Assembly (NCBI GenBank): GCA_900767135.1
Contig: CAAFYU010000027.1
Span: 1 to 39,055, forward strand
Direction: 5' to 3'
Source: Candidatus Gastranaerophilales bacterium
Lineage (GTDB): Bacteria > Cyanobacteriota > Vampirovibrionia > Gastranaerophilales > Gastranaerophilaceae
DNA length: 39,055 bases
Position 1 is the first letter of the stretch. Each line of letters begins with the position of its first letter. Below are positions 24,576 through 32,743 of this stretch, in pieces. The notes below the pieces were generated by a model that was given only the letters and a program-made list of their open reading frames with translations, was not told the DNA's origin and did no database searches. Both the position numbers and the translations under genes were made by a program.

Positions 24576-26300
24576 ATGAAAGTTGAATTTAGGGGAACTC
24601 CTGTAGATTTTAGGAGTGGTGTATTTAGTGACTTTACAAACAAAAAGCCGGTCAGCAACATGTCGCAAGTTCCGTTGGTGATTGCAAAAACGGAGTCTGA
24701 TAAAGTAACTTTTTCTACAAAGAAAAAGACAATAGTCGGTGTTGTTTTGGCAGCAATAGCCGGCGGTGCAATTTGGCTTGTAAATCTTCTCAGAGGGCGT
24801 GGAAAAGTTACGCCAAAACCTGTAATTGATGCTGGAAATCAGATTGCAGAACCCGTTGTGAATACGGTAAAAATAGCTTTTCAAAAAACTATGGAGAAAT
24901 TTCCCGAAGATTTGGCGTACATAAAAAATCTTGCAAAAAATTTAGGCTTAAAGGAAGGGGAAGAATTTAAGCTTAATTCTGTCGTCGGAAAATCTCAATT
25001 AAAGGCATTATTAGATGATTTTACACCACAAGATTTTACAATCGGCAAAAATTTTGAAGGTGCAAAAAATTCAACTTTTAGAGTAAACCTTCACAATCAT
25101 ACTCAATTTTCGGACGGCAAATTATCTGTTGCGGATTTTTTGGAACAGGCAAGAAAATATGCAGATAAAGTTGCGAAAAATAAGACTGATAACAAACCGC
25201 CGTTTACAATCTCAATTACAGACCACGACACGCTTGACGGCTGTCGGGAAGCCTTGAAAATTTTGTCGGAAAATCCTGAAAAATTTAAAAATTTGAAGGT
25301 GGTTTTGGGTTCGGAAATCAGCGTTTCGAATTGTGATAAAAATATAGTTTCACGACCTTTGAATTTTGAACTTGTCGGATATTCTCAAAATCCTTACGAC
25401 GAAAAATTAGTAAAACTTTTGGCAAATATTCAAAAAACCAGAAGTGAAAATGTTGAAAAATTTTTAGAAAAAATTAACGAAAAATTTGAAGGCTACAACT
25501 TGAATTTGGCGGAGGCAAAAACCTTCCACGCAAATCTCAAAAATATGCGTACCAACGGCGTTTTGTACCTTGCCGGAGATTATGCAAAATTCAAAATTTT
25601 GTTGAGTGAATATGTGAAAAAAGCCAATGAAATTTTACCGAAAAATAATCAATTATCCGCCGAAAATCTTTTTGAAAAATTTGGTGACAATTTCTATTAC
25701 AGAATGGATGCTTTTGGTGAACGTGATATGAAAAATTATTTCAAAAATCACGGATTGCATGATTACTTGAAAGAAAAAGGATTTTTGACAAAAGAAAATG
25801 AAAAATCTTTAGAAAAAATATTTGAAGTTGACACAAAAGATAAAGAAGATTTTATTTCAAAAACCGTTCAAGAAAGTTTGCCGAATATTGATGACAGAAA
25901 ACGATATTCTCTTGACCCGACAAGTGTCTTTGAGGCAACAACGGAAGGCTTTTACGGGTTTGCACATCCGGGGATAATCGATTTTGCTTCCGATAATATT
26001 TCGCTTGCAAGAAAGAAATTATGTGAACAAAATTGCTATGCACCGCACGAAAATTTGGTCTACGAAATTTTTAATTCTTTAAAACAAAAAGGTGGCGAAA
26101 AATTCTTGGCAAGTGAAGTAAATTATCAATCTTACCCAACATACACAGGCAAAGAATGGCGAGATTTTATGAAAAATATTGCGGATAACGAAAATCTGAA
26201 ACTTAAATATACAGGCGGAATTGACGCACACAAACCTTCGATTTTTGTCAAACACAAATATCTTGATGAAAAACTTTTACAAGAGTTGTTGGGGGAATAA
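24576..26300 (+). CDS. Membrane-anchored PHP-domain phosphoesterase
   Basis: The 574-residue protein starts MKVEFRGTPVDFRSGVF, then has one membrane helix at about 52-72 (TIVGVVLAAIAGGAIWLVNLL). The PHP domain is complete in motif order: LHNHTQFSDG (172-181), TDHDT (215-219), LGSEIS with Glu247, FAHPGII with His464, and GGIDAH (547-552). These residues bind the metal cluster of PHP phosphoesterases such as histidinol-phosphatase and polymerase-associated PHP. A long insert (about 285-455) between motifs is unusual and largely charged and helical. It probably hydrolyses a phosphoester on one side of the membrane. It is followed by the NTase-kinase gene with only 3 bp between stop and start, so the two should work on one pathway. 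Confidence 0.8.
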   Translation: MKVEFRGTPVDFRSGVFSDFTNKKPVSNMSQVPLVIAKTESDKVTFSTKKKTIVGVVLAAIAGGAIWLVNLLRGRGKVTPKPVIDAGNQIAEPVVNTVKIAFQKTMEKFPEDLAYIKNLAKNLGLKEGEEFKLNSVVGKSQLKALLDDFTPQDFTIGKNFEGAKNSTFRVNLHNHTQFSDGKLSVADFLEQARKYADKVAKNKTDNKPPFTISITDHDTLDGCREALKILSENPEKFKNLKVVLGSEISVSNCDKNIVSRPLNFELVGYSQNPYDEKLVKLLANIQKTRSENVEKFLEKINEKFEGYNLNLAEAKTFHANLKNMRTNGVLYLAGDYAKFKILLSEYVKKANEILPKNNQLSAENLFEKFGDNFYYRMDAFGERDMKNYFKNHGLHDYLKEKGFLTKENEKSLEKIFEVDTKDKEDFISKTVQESLPNIDDRKRYSLDPTSVFEATTEGFYGFAHPGIIDFASDNISLARKKLCEQNCYAPHENLVYEIFNSLKQKGGEKFLASEVNYQSYPTYTGKEWRDFMKNIADNENLKLKYTGGIDAHKPSIFVKHKYLDEKLLQELLGE

Positions 26301-26303
26301 AAA

Positions 26304-28967
26304 ATGAAAATTTCACCCGTTCGACAAAATTATACAGTATCCTTCAAAAGTCAAACTGCATATTTTGATAAAAAAGTTGAAGAACAAGACGCCTTAACAC
26401 TCGATTATTCTAAGTCACTTTTTTCAAATCCCGTTTCACCAAACCAAAATTTTATCGGGTTCAATTTGATAAAAAATGATGACCAAACAATCTATATAAA
26501 ATCGAGATTTGACCACATAATAGGAACAATAAAACACAAAGGTAACAACCTGCCTAAAGTCAATATCATCGGGGGTTCTCACCAACCTGTAATTGAGCTT
26601 GTTGATGAAGATTTAGGGATAAAAGTTTTGCTAAATCGTGGTTCGGAGGTTATCGGAAATAATCTCAATATTGACTACAAAGAATTAAATTCGCAGAAAA
26701 TTTTTGTGAATAAAAAAGGAAAAATTTCTTTCGGAAATAATCTTTTTATTACAACGGGTTACAAGTCAGAAAAAACTGACCTTGACGCAAGAAATTATTT
26801 TAAAAATCGTGAAAATTATAAAGTAGAAAAAAGTTTTTATGCGGATTATATCAAGAACGACTATTCGCTTGTCGGACTTGCGGCGGGTTACGGCACAAGG
26901 CTAAAGCCTGTTATTGACCTTGAGAACACGAATAAGCCCGCAACGAAATACCCTTCAACGAATAAGAGTTTGTTGGATATTTCTTGCTTTGATACGGCGG
27001 CAAGAGCAGGAAAAATTCAACACTTTTTCTTGCTGAAGGATGGCGAAAATAACACGAATTTGACAGGTACTGCAGGCCCTATTATCAAGAATTTGAGAAG
27101 CGGATTGATACCGACTTCAAAACCTCTGGTTGTCTTGACGGGGGACACTTTTAACAACATTGATTTGGCGAAAGTTTTGTACGATTTTGAAAGAAGTGAT
27201 AATACCGGAATTGGTGTAGTTGTTAAAGATGTTTCCAAAGGAAATTTATTCAATGTTCCGCTCGTAAAAATTCAAAAAGATAATTCGATTGAAAAATTTC
27301 ACGAAAAAATCAACAACGAAAATTATGAAGAAATTATCAAAGAAAATAAAAATTTTTACACCGCAACAAATATCATGGTAATTCATCCGAAAATTTTGGA
27401 ATATTTGAAAAAATTCGGGGACGAAAATTGCAATGCGGATTTCTTGGATTTTATGTATTTAATGCACAATGTTATGAACAAACCTTTAGAAAGTTTGGAG
27501 CGAAAATATCCGCAAGGTTTAGGCAATAAAGAGTTAAAATTGGAGGATTTGACAGACACTCTCGGTTATCCTGAAAAAATTTATTCTGACAAAAATTATA
27601 CACCGTTAAAAGTCAATGCAATTTATGCACAAGACATAAATGGTAAGACACCGAAATTCAGTGATATCGGTACTATTGACAAATTTATCGAAACTTTGCA
27701 CGAGATAAAAAACAGCAGAAATATCAACGGAATTTCTAATAATTTTATCAAAAAAATTGATGAAAATATTAACGAGGACGGCGTAATTTTTATGCAGGAA
27801 AATACGCAGGATAAATTTCGTCAATTCCAACAAAAATATGGAATAAAAGCGATTAGAGGAAACGTAATTGTTTCTGAAATTTCGTCAAAAAAATCTCAAA
27901 ATATTTTAGAAAATTCTCTTTCTCCATATTCAAAAATTGCGAAAGAAAATCCGAGAGAATTTATTGAAAAAATCATGAAAAATCCTGACGATTTGAAGCA
28001 AATTTCAAAAGATTTGATTGCTGAATTCGGGCTCAATGAATTTTTGAAATGGTACTTGTCAAATGATGGTTACTACGGTGCTTATGAAAAATACGTTGAC
28101 GATTTTTACAAAAATGCAACCTCGATTGAAGAACTTTTGAAATTTATGCCAAACTGGTCGCCTTGGAAACTTGAAGAAAAATATTGGAGATTGCAAAATA
28201 AATCTGCCGAAAATATTTCAGAAAATTATGCAAAATTTAAATACAGTTGTGACACCGAAAACGTGAGAGAACAACCTTTCAAAATCGGAAAACTTCCTGT
28301 TTCTTATTTTAGTCCCGAAATATTTGACAAACTTGTTCACAAAATTAGAGAGGATTATATTGAAGAAAAAGATGTTTACATAAACGGTTGTCGTTTTGGC
28401 GTAAAACGCCTTAAAGGCGGGGATTTAAACGACAAATTTATCTTCAAAATCAAACGTTATGACAAAGATTTTATTCTGAAAATGGACAGATGTTATACAG
28501 AGGACAACCACACCGTCAGCATGTATGACCAAAAAGTTATCAAAAAAAATAAAGTTTTAATGGCGGATTCAAACTTTACAAATGCCTGCATAAGCAAATA
28601 TTTGGAATTGAACGGATGTGATAATATTCCAAAATTAATTTATTATGATTACAGAAATGACGCTGCACTTTACGAATATGTTAAGGATAAAAGGGGCGAT
28701 TTGTTCCAAAAAGGTGAAATTGACACGGAATATTCTGACTTGAATATGAAAAACGAAGTTACGGAAAATTTGAGAAATAGAGGAATTTATTTAAACGACA
28801 CAGCATTAAAAAATTTCTTTAAAGATGTTAACGGTTCTGAAAAAATTATTGACCTTGGACACTCGAATTTTATAATGCCGTTCAAACCCGGAGTAAAGCA
28901 CTATAACGTGGAATTTGCAAACATCAACGGCCCTGATTTGAGAACAATTTATTCAAGTTTGTTATAA
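26304..28967 (+). CDS. Bifunctional fusion: sugar-nucleotidyltransferase-like plus protein-kinase-like domain
   Basis: This 887-residue protein appears to have three parts. Residues 1-185 are an N-terminal region with the F-K-S leader and no known motif. Residues 186-470 are a nucleotidyltransferase: LAAGYGTRLKP (192-202) is the GxGTRxxP loop, VVLTGD (276-281) the metal-binding GD and SDIGTIDKFIE (453-463) the GT-x-D/E end motif of hexose-1-phosphate NDP-transferases. After a helical linker, residues 690-870 look like a protein kinase fold: FILKMDR with Lys726, EYV hinge at 791, D832 in YLNDTALKN with N837 five residues later, and D850-L-G 13 residues after that, the exact HRD-N-DFG spacing of kinases. 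ATG follows GGGGGAATA. I know no named family with this fusion. Confidence 0.7.
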   Translation: MKISPVRQNYTVSFKSQTAYFDKKVEEQDALTLDYSKSLFSNPVSPNQNFIGFNLIKNDDQTIYIKSRFDHIIGTIKHKGNNLPKVNIIGGSHQPVIELVDEDLGIKVLLNRGSEVIGNNLNIDYKELNSQKIFVNKKGKISFGNNLFITTGYKSEKTDLDARNYFKNRENYKVEKSFYADYIKNDYSLVGLAAGYGTRLKPVIDLENTNKPATKYPSTNKSLLDISCFDTAARAGKIQHFFLLKDGENNTNLTGTAGPIIKNLRSGLIPTSKPLVVLTGDTFNNIDLAKVLYDFERSDNTGIGVVVKDVSKGNLFNVPLVKIQKDNSIEKFHEKINNENYEEIIKENKNFYTATNIMVIHPKILEYLKKFGDENCNADFLDFMYLMHNVMNKPLESLERKYPQGLGNKELKLEDLTDTLGYPEKIYSDKNYTPLKVNAIYAQDINGKTPKFSDIGTIDKFIETLHEIKNSRNINGISNNFIKKIDENINEDGVIFMQENTQDKFRQFQQKYGIKAIRGNVIVSEISSKKSQNILENSLSPYSKIAKENPREFIEKIMKNPDDLKQISKDLIAEFGLNEFLKWYLSNDGYYGAYEKYVDDFYKNATSIEELLKFMPNWSPWKLEEKYWRLQNKSAENISENYAKFKYSCDTENVREQPFKIGKLPVSYFSPEIFDKLVHKIREDYIEEKDVYINGCRFGVKRLKGGDLNDKFIFKIKRYDKDFILKMDRCYTEDNHTVSMYDQKVIKKNKVLMADSNFTNACISKYLELNGCDNIPKLIYYDYRNDAALYEYVKDKRGDLFQKGEIDTEYSDLNMKNEVTENLRNRGIYLNDTALKNFFKDVNGSEKIIDLGHSNFIMPFKPGVKHYNVEFANINGPDLRTIYSSLL

Positions 28968-29099
28968 AAATTTTTGTAAAAAATTTGCCCAAAAAATTTT
29001 TAAATTTATAATCAAATTGTAAAAACGATTATATGGATGATTTTTTTGCAATTTTATTGCATTATATTTTATTCATTACAAGTAGGAGGAATTACCAAA

Positions 29100-29642
29100 A
29101 TGAAAAGAAATTACGAAGAATTAATTCAAAATTACAACGGTGGCGACTTGGATTTGTCAGGTTGCTCTATGAAAGTTGTTGAATTGGGCAACATTGAAGG
29201 AAGTTTGAACCTTTCAAAATCTTCAATCGAAAAATTGTCAATCGGTTGGGTTAGCGAAACGTTGAACTTAACAAACGCTGAAATCAAAACTTTTGTAAAC
29301 CCTATTGATGCAAAAACTGTTAACATGACAGGTGCTAAGGTTAAAAAATTGCCTTCACACATCGGTGCAGATTACTTCACAGTTGAAAAAAGCAACATCA
29401 CTAAATTCAATACTGAATTGAGAGTTAACACTTTGAATATCAAAGGTACAAAAATGGAACAACTTCCAAAAGATATGAGAGTTAACAACCTTATCGTTGA
29501 TTCAAAAACTGCTAAAAACTTGCCTTTGACTGTTCTCAGACAATGCGGTTCTATGAACATCGACGGTTTCAACTATGTTGAAACAAATTCATCTGTTGAA
29601 AACTTCAGCTTTTGTAGCATGAACGAAACTTGCAACTGCTAG
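29100..29642 (+). CDS. Small leucine-rich-repeat-like protein
   Basis: ATG 29100 follows TAGGAGGAATT, one of the strongest ribosome sites here; the frame to 29037 is rejected. The 180 residues consist of about seven irregular repeats of roughly 20 residues with pattern LDLSG-S-VxxLGxIxGSLNLS, giving a short solenoid (beta-strand ladder). No signal peptide or membrane helix is present, so it is probably cytoplasmic. The C-terminus is cysteine-rich (FCSMNETCNC), which is unusual. Codon use is more restrained than that of its neighbours, which with the strong ribosome site hints at high expression. It ends in a strong bidirectional terminator. Its partners and role are unknown; similar solenoids mediate binding. 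Confidence 0.7.
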   Translation: MKRNYEELIQNYNGGDLDLSGCSMKVVELGNIEGSLNLSKSSIEKLSIGWVSETLNLTNAEIKTFVNPIDAKTVNMTGAKVKKLPSHIGADYFTVEKSNITKFNTELRVNTLNIKGTKMEQLPKDMRVNNLIVDSKTAKNLPLTVLRQCGSMNIDGFNYVETNSSVENFSFCSMNETCNC

Positions 29643-29666
29643 TTTTTGAAAAAAACACAAGAAAAA

Positions 29667-29701
29667 AGAACTTTGTAACTTGTTTACAAAGTTCTTTTTT
29701 T
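29667..29701 (+). terminator. Strong intrinsic terminator, overlapping the end of the convergent gene
   Basis: AGAACTTTGTAA and TTACAAAGTTCT form a perfect 12-bp stem with a 5-nt loop (29667-29695), then a run of T. An A-run on the left means it can act on both strands. The last base of the convergent aldolase gene (29684) lies inside its right arm. Confidence 0.9.
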
Positions 29702-30649
29702 ATCAAAAGTTATTATATTTTCTTCGCTGATTTTTTCCGAAATTTCCCAGATTTTTTCCGCTGAATAATTTTCATTTTTCATTTTGTCCGCATAGTTCGG
29801 ATGAATATTTTTCAAGCCCGAAATTATGTAGGGAATTGTGCAAAATAAATCAGATTTTTTTTGCAATTTTTGTGAATATTTTTCGATTAATTCCATGTAA
29901 AAAATCGGTGAAAATTTTTCTTTTTTAATACGGTTTAAATCTCCCAAAAGAAGCTCTATAGGCAGATTGCCTGCTCCTCTGCCAAGTCCCGAAATTGTTG
30001 CATCTACGCTGTAAAAATTCAACTCAATCGCTTTGAGTGTGTTTGCAAAAGCGAGTTGCAAATTGTTGTGCGAATGGAGCGAAATTTTTTCAAAACCGAT
30101 GTCGGATAATTTGTGATAAATTTTCTCTATATCTTGTGGAAAAAGTGCACCAAAACTGTCTGCAAAATAGAGAGATTTCAGACAAGTTTTTTTGTTCCAT
30201 TTTTCCAAAATTTTGTAATTTTTTTCTGATATTTTTGAGCTTGCCATTAAATTCAAAAATACGCCGTAACCCTTTTCGGACAAGTCTTCACAAAACTCAA
30301 AAGCCTTCTCCAAATCGTCAGGATACGAAGAAATTCTCACAAAATCTATCGGAGTTAAATCAGGTTTGCAATCCGAAAAATCCTCCAAATCCGACTTGCC
30401 GACATCTGCCATTACGACAAGTTTGCATTGTGGATTTTTTTCGATTAATGAAAACAAAAAATCATCCTCGCAACGCATAAATTTCCCAAATTTTTTATCA
30501 GGTTTTTTTCTGCGATAACCAACTTCAAAATATTCAACGCCAGACTGAACAGCCGTATTGTATGCGGATTTTACAAAATCTTCGTCAAAATTCCAATCGA
30601 ATAAATGACCGCCGTCACGAATTGTGCAATCAAGAATTTTTGTGTCCAT
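29684..30649 (-). CDS. DRE-TIM metallolyase-like aldolase (HMGL/4-hydroxy-2-oxovalerate aldolase type)
   Basis: The 321 residues carry the HMGL-like TIM-barrel motifs. ILDCTIRDGGH at the N-terminus holds the Arg-Asp catalytic pair; FEVGYRR follows; LHSHNNLQLAF supplies the two metal-binding His; ISGLGRGAGNLPIELLL closes the barrel. Proteins annotated as aldolase catalytic domain-containing or MhpE-like share this layout and cleave or condense keto-acids with a divalent metal. No thiamine or dehydrogenase partner is nearby, so the substrate is unknown. The ATG overlaps the stop of the ldpA-like gene by one base (TGATG), so the two proteins are made together. The last codons run into the terminator of the convergent gene, which probably ends both transcripts. 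Confidence 0.8.
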   Translation of the reverse strand: MDTKILDCTIRDGGHLFDWNFDEDFVKSAYNTAVQSGVEYFEVGYRRKKPDKKFGKFMRCEDDFLFSLIEKNPQCKLVVMADVGKSDLEDFSDCKPDLTPIDFVRISSYPDDLEKAFEFCEDLSEKGYGVFLNLMASSKISEKNYKILEKWNKKTCLKSLYFADSFGALFPQDIEKIYHKLSDIGFEKISLHSHNNLQLAFANTLKAIELNFYSVDATISGLGRGAGNLPIELLLGDLNRIKKEKFSPIFYMELIEKYSQKLQKKSDLFCTIPYIISGLKNIHPNYADKMKNENYSAEKIWEISEKISEENIITFDKKRTL

Positions 30650-31617
30650 CAGCCCATTTTCTCCATTGATTTTTCGACAAGATTTTTAGCAATTTTTAAC
30701 GCTTCGTCAAAAATGATTTTGTTTGTCAAAAAATCTTTTCTTGAAATATATTTCTCGACAATTTTTCTTGCAAAAGTTCCTATTGCAACCCCGTGAAAAT
30801 TAATCCCGCAAAGGCTTGCAAGTTCTGTCGTTTTGGAATTTGTCCCACCCGATAGCATGATGTAGACAGGCAATTTTGCATTTTGAACAATTTCTGCTGC
30901 CGCAACGGTTTGCAGAGTGGTTTTGTAATCATCCTCGCTTCCCGACATCGGGCAACCGTCAGCCTGAATTATCGTCGTGAAATCTTGGCGGGTTTTCAAC
31001 ATTCTTTTTAAACGGCTCAAAAGTTTTTCGTTTCCGAGTTTTGAACGATCGATACAAATGCTCAAAACGCCCGAAAAACAAGCGTTTATCTCCGCCCACT
31101 TTTCATCAACTTCAGCTTCGTTTTCGCCAAGTGTGTGAAATTCTACACAATCAACTCCTTTTGCAACAAGTGGTGGCAAAACCTCTTTGAAGTCAACAAA
31201 TTCAGACACCATTTCAATACACTTTGCGGGGCAAACCTCGACGCATTTCAAACACCCGATACAGCGGGTTTTGTTGACTTTGTAGTGCAAATCTTTTTCA
31301 ACAATGGTTTTTTGCGGACAAACGGCATAACAACGCCCGCATTTTTTACATTTTTCGCTGTCAATAACGGCTTTGCTCACATGCGGATCGCCTTGAATTC
31401 CGACACTGACGCACAGATATCGGTCATTCTTTATTCCGGCAAATTCAAGTCCACGCTTTGCGGCGTCAACGATTTCGGGTTTTGCGGAAAGGTCAAAAAA
31501 GTTGCAACCCGCCATTGAGTACAGGGCAACCAGTTTTTCTACCTCTTCGGCGTCCTCGTTTCCCGCACCACAGACGAGTTTGAATATTTTTTTGTTCTCC
31601 AGTAAATCTTTTAGCAT
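30649..31617 (-). CDS. ldpA: LdpA-like iron-sulphur protein
   Basis: The 322 residues line up, from memory of the family, with cyanobacterial LdpA (light-dependent period protein). FKLVCGAGNEDAEEVEKL and SMAGCNFFDLSAKPEIV match its N-terminal region. Two 4Fe-4S motifs follow, C90-x2-C93-x2-C96-x3-C100 and C119-x2-C122-x2-C125-x3-C129. The C-terminal part has IIQADGCPMSGS and MLSGGTNSKTTELA, close to its QxDGxPMSGD and GGTN motifs. In Synechococcus LdpA senses redox state and feeds into the Kai clock. No photosynthesis or clock gene is visible here, so its ancestral job is presumably general redox sensing or an enzymatic step. It is translationally coupled to the aldolase. Confidence 0.75.
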   Translation of the reverse strand: MLKDLLENKKIFKLVCGAGNEDAEEVEKLVALYSMAGCNFFDLSAKPEIVDAAKRGLEFAGIKNDRYLCVSVGIQGDPHVSKAVIDSEKCKKCGRCYAVCPQKTIVEKDLHYKVNKTRCIGCLKCVEVCPAKCIEMVSEFVDFKEVLPPLVAKGVDCVEFHTLGENEAEVDEKWAEINACFSGVLSICIDRSKLGNEKLLSRLKRMLKTRQDFTTIIQADGCPMSGSEDDYKTTLQTVAAAEIVQNAKLPVYIMLSGGTNSKTTELASLCGINFHGVAIGTFARKIVEKYISRKDFLTNKIIFDEALKIAKNLVEKSMEKMG

Positions 31618-31709
31618 TTTGACCTCTATTCTAATTATATGACAAACACCGAAAAACTATTGTAAATGAAGAAATTTTCGGTTATTATGAACCTCGAGAG
31701 GGTAAATTT

Positions 31710-32204
31710 ATGGAAAATCAGGTTAAAGACGCAAAATATTACGTAGATTTAGGTATTAGCGAAACAAACAAAGGCAATTTTAAGCAGGCAATCGAGGCTT
31801 TGGACAAAGCAACAGAATTAAAACCTGACTGGGATTTGCCGTATTTTTCAAAGGCTGTTGCCTTCCACAACCTTATGGATTTGGAGGAGGCTTACGAAAA
31901 TTATTCAAAAGCTATCGAAATTAATCCGAAAATGACGGATGCATATTTCAACCTTGCACAAGTAATTCTTGCAAGAAAACCGATTAGTGATGCAGATTTT
32001 AAAGAGGCTCTGAAAAACCTTGAAAAAGCTGTCGAACTGGATGAAAAATTCATCGACGCACTCTATTATATCGGGGTTATCAAGAAAAATTTGAAGGATT
32101 ACACCGGAGCAATTAAGGCTCTGGACAAGGTTATTGCCCTTGAACCGAATGCGGTTTATTCAAAAGCTCTGAAAAAATTAATTCAACAAAAGTATTTGAA
32201 ATAA
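31710..32204 (+). CDS. Tetratricopeptide-repeat protein
   Basis: ATG 31710 follows GAGAGGG. The 164 residues form about four TPR units (AKYYVDLGISETNKGNFKQA; WDLPYFSKAVAFHNLMDLEEA; TDAYFNLAQVIL; DALYYIGVIKKNLKDYTGA), each with the W/L-x2-L/G-Y-A-P pattern. There is no signal peptide. TPR solenoids bind partner proteins; the obvious partner is the metalloprotease encoded two bases after its stop, which must be on the same transcript. A regulator or adaptor role for that protease is inference. Confidence 0.85.
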   Translation: MENQVKDAKYYVDLGISETNKGNFKQAIEALDKATELKPDWDLPYFSKAVAFHNLMDLEEAYENYSKAIEINPKMTDAYFNLAQVILARKPISDADFKEALKNLEKAVELDEKFIDALYYIGVIKKNLKDYTGAIKALDKVIALEPNAVYSKALKKLIQQKYLK

Positions 32205-32205
32205 A

Positions 32206-32742
32206 ATGGTTTTATCAAGCAAAATTAGCACATATATGCAAAATTCACTCCTCCGAGGAAAACTTTGCTGTTGGAAAAAAGCTGTCGTGATGGTGTTTAT
32301 TAGCCCGATAACCTCACTCGAGCAAACCAACAAAGTATTTCTACACTCCGAAGTCGAACGTGCCATAATGAGTTGGAACGGTATACTAAGAAGTTGCGGT
32401 ATAAACCTACAATTCCAAGTTGTTTCGCAAGCTACGCAGGCAGATATTGTTGTCCACTGGGTGAAAGTCGGTAGGGTTTACGAAGGCATGTGCAAATATT
32501 TGAGCATAATCAACGACGAAATCAAAAAAGTTTCGATAGAAATCGGTCTGCCCAACTCATATTCGGGCAAAACAATTACCGATTTGAGCATTTACTGTGC
32601 AATTATGCATGAATTCGGTCACTCGCTCGGGCTTGGGCACGGTGTCGAAATCGATGACATAATGTTTGTTCCGCACCAAAAGAACATCTCTACACCAAGT
32701 GAAAATGACCTCTACGTGCTGAAAAAGATTTATTTGGGCTAA
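32206..32742 (+). CDS. Matrixin-like zinc metalloprotease without secretion signal
   Basis: The 178 residues contain MHEFGHSLGLGHGVEIDDIM: the HExxHxxGxxH zinc site of metzincins, followed five residues later by the Met-turn region (DIMFV). SWNGILRSCGINLQFQVV and ADIVVHWVKVG match the beta-strands that precede it in matrixins (peptidase family M10). The usual secretion signal and propeptide cysteine switch are absent; the first 30 residues (MVLSSKISTYMQNSLLRGK) are basic. So this is probably a cytoplasmic or oddly exported member. It starts two bases after the TPR gene stop and converges on der with one base between. The catalytic Glu is present. Confidence 0.8.
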   Translation: MVLSSKISTYMQNSLLRGKLCCWKKAVVMVFISPITSLEQTNKVFLHSEVERAIMSWNGILRSCGINLQFQVVSQATQADIVVHWVKVGRVYEGMCKYLSIINDEIKKVSIEIGLPNSYSGKTITDLSIYCAIMHEFGHSLGLGHGVEIDDIMFVPHQKNISTPSENDLYVLKKIYLG

Positions 32743-32743
32743 A

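Noticed and set aside
28968..29099. Terminator after the nucleotidyltransferase-kinase gene
   Set aside because: The A/T runs there make only weak pairing and no convincing stem with a T tract.
30037..30480. 147-codon plus-strand frame
   Set aside because: It is the mirror of the aldolase gene, whose catalytic motifs are intact.
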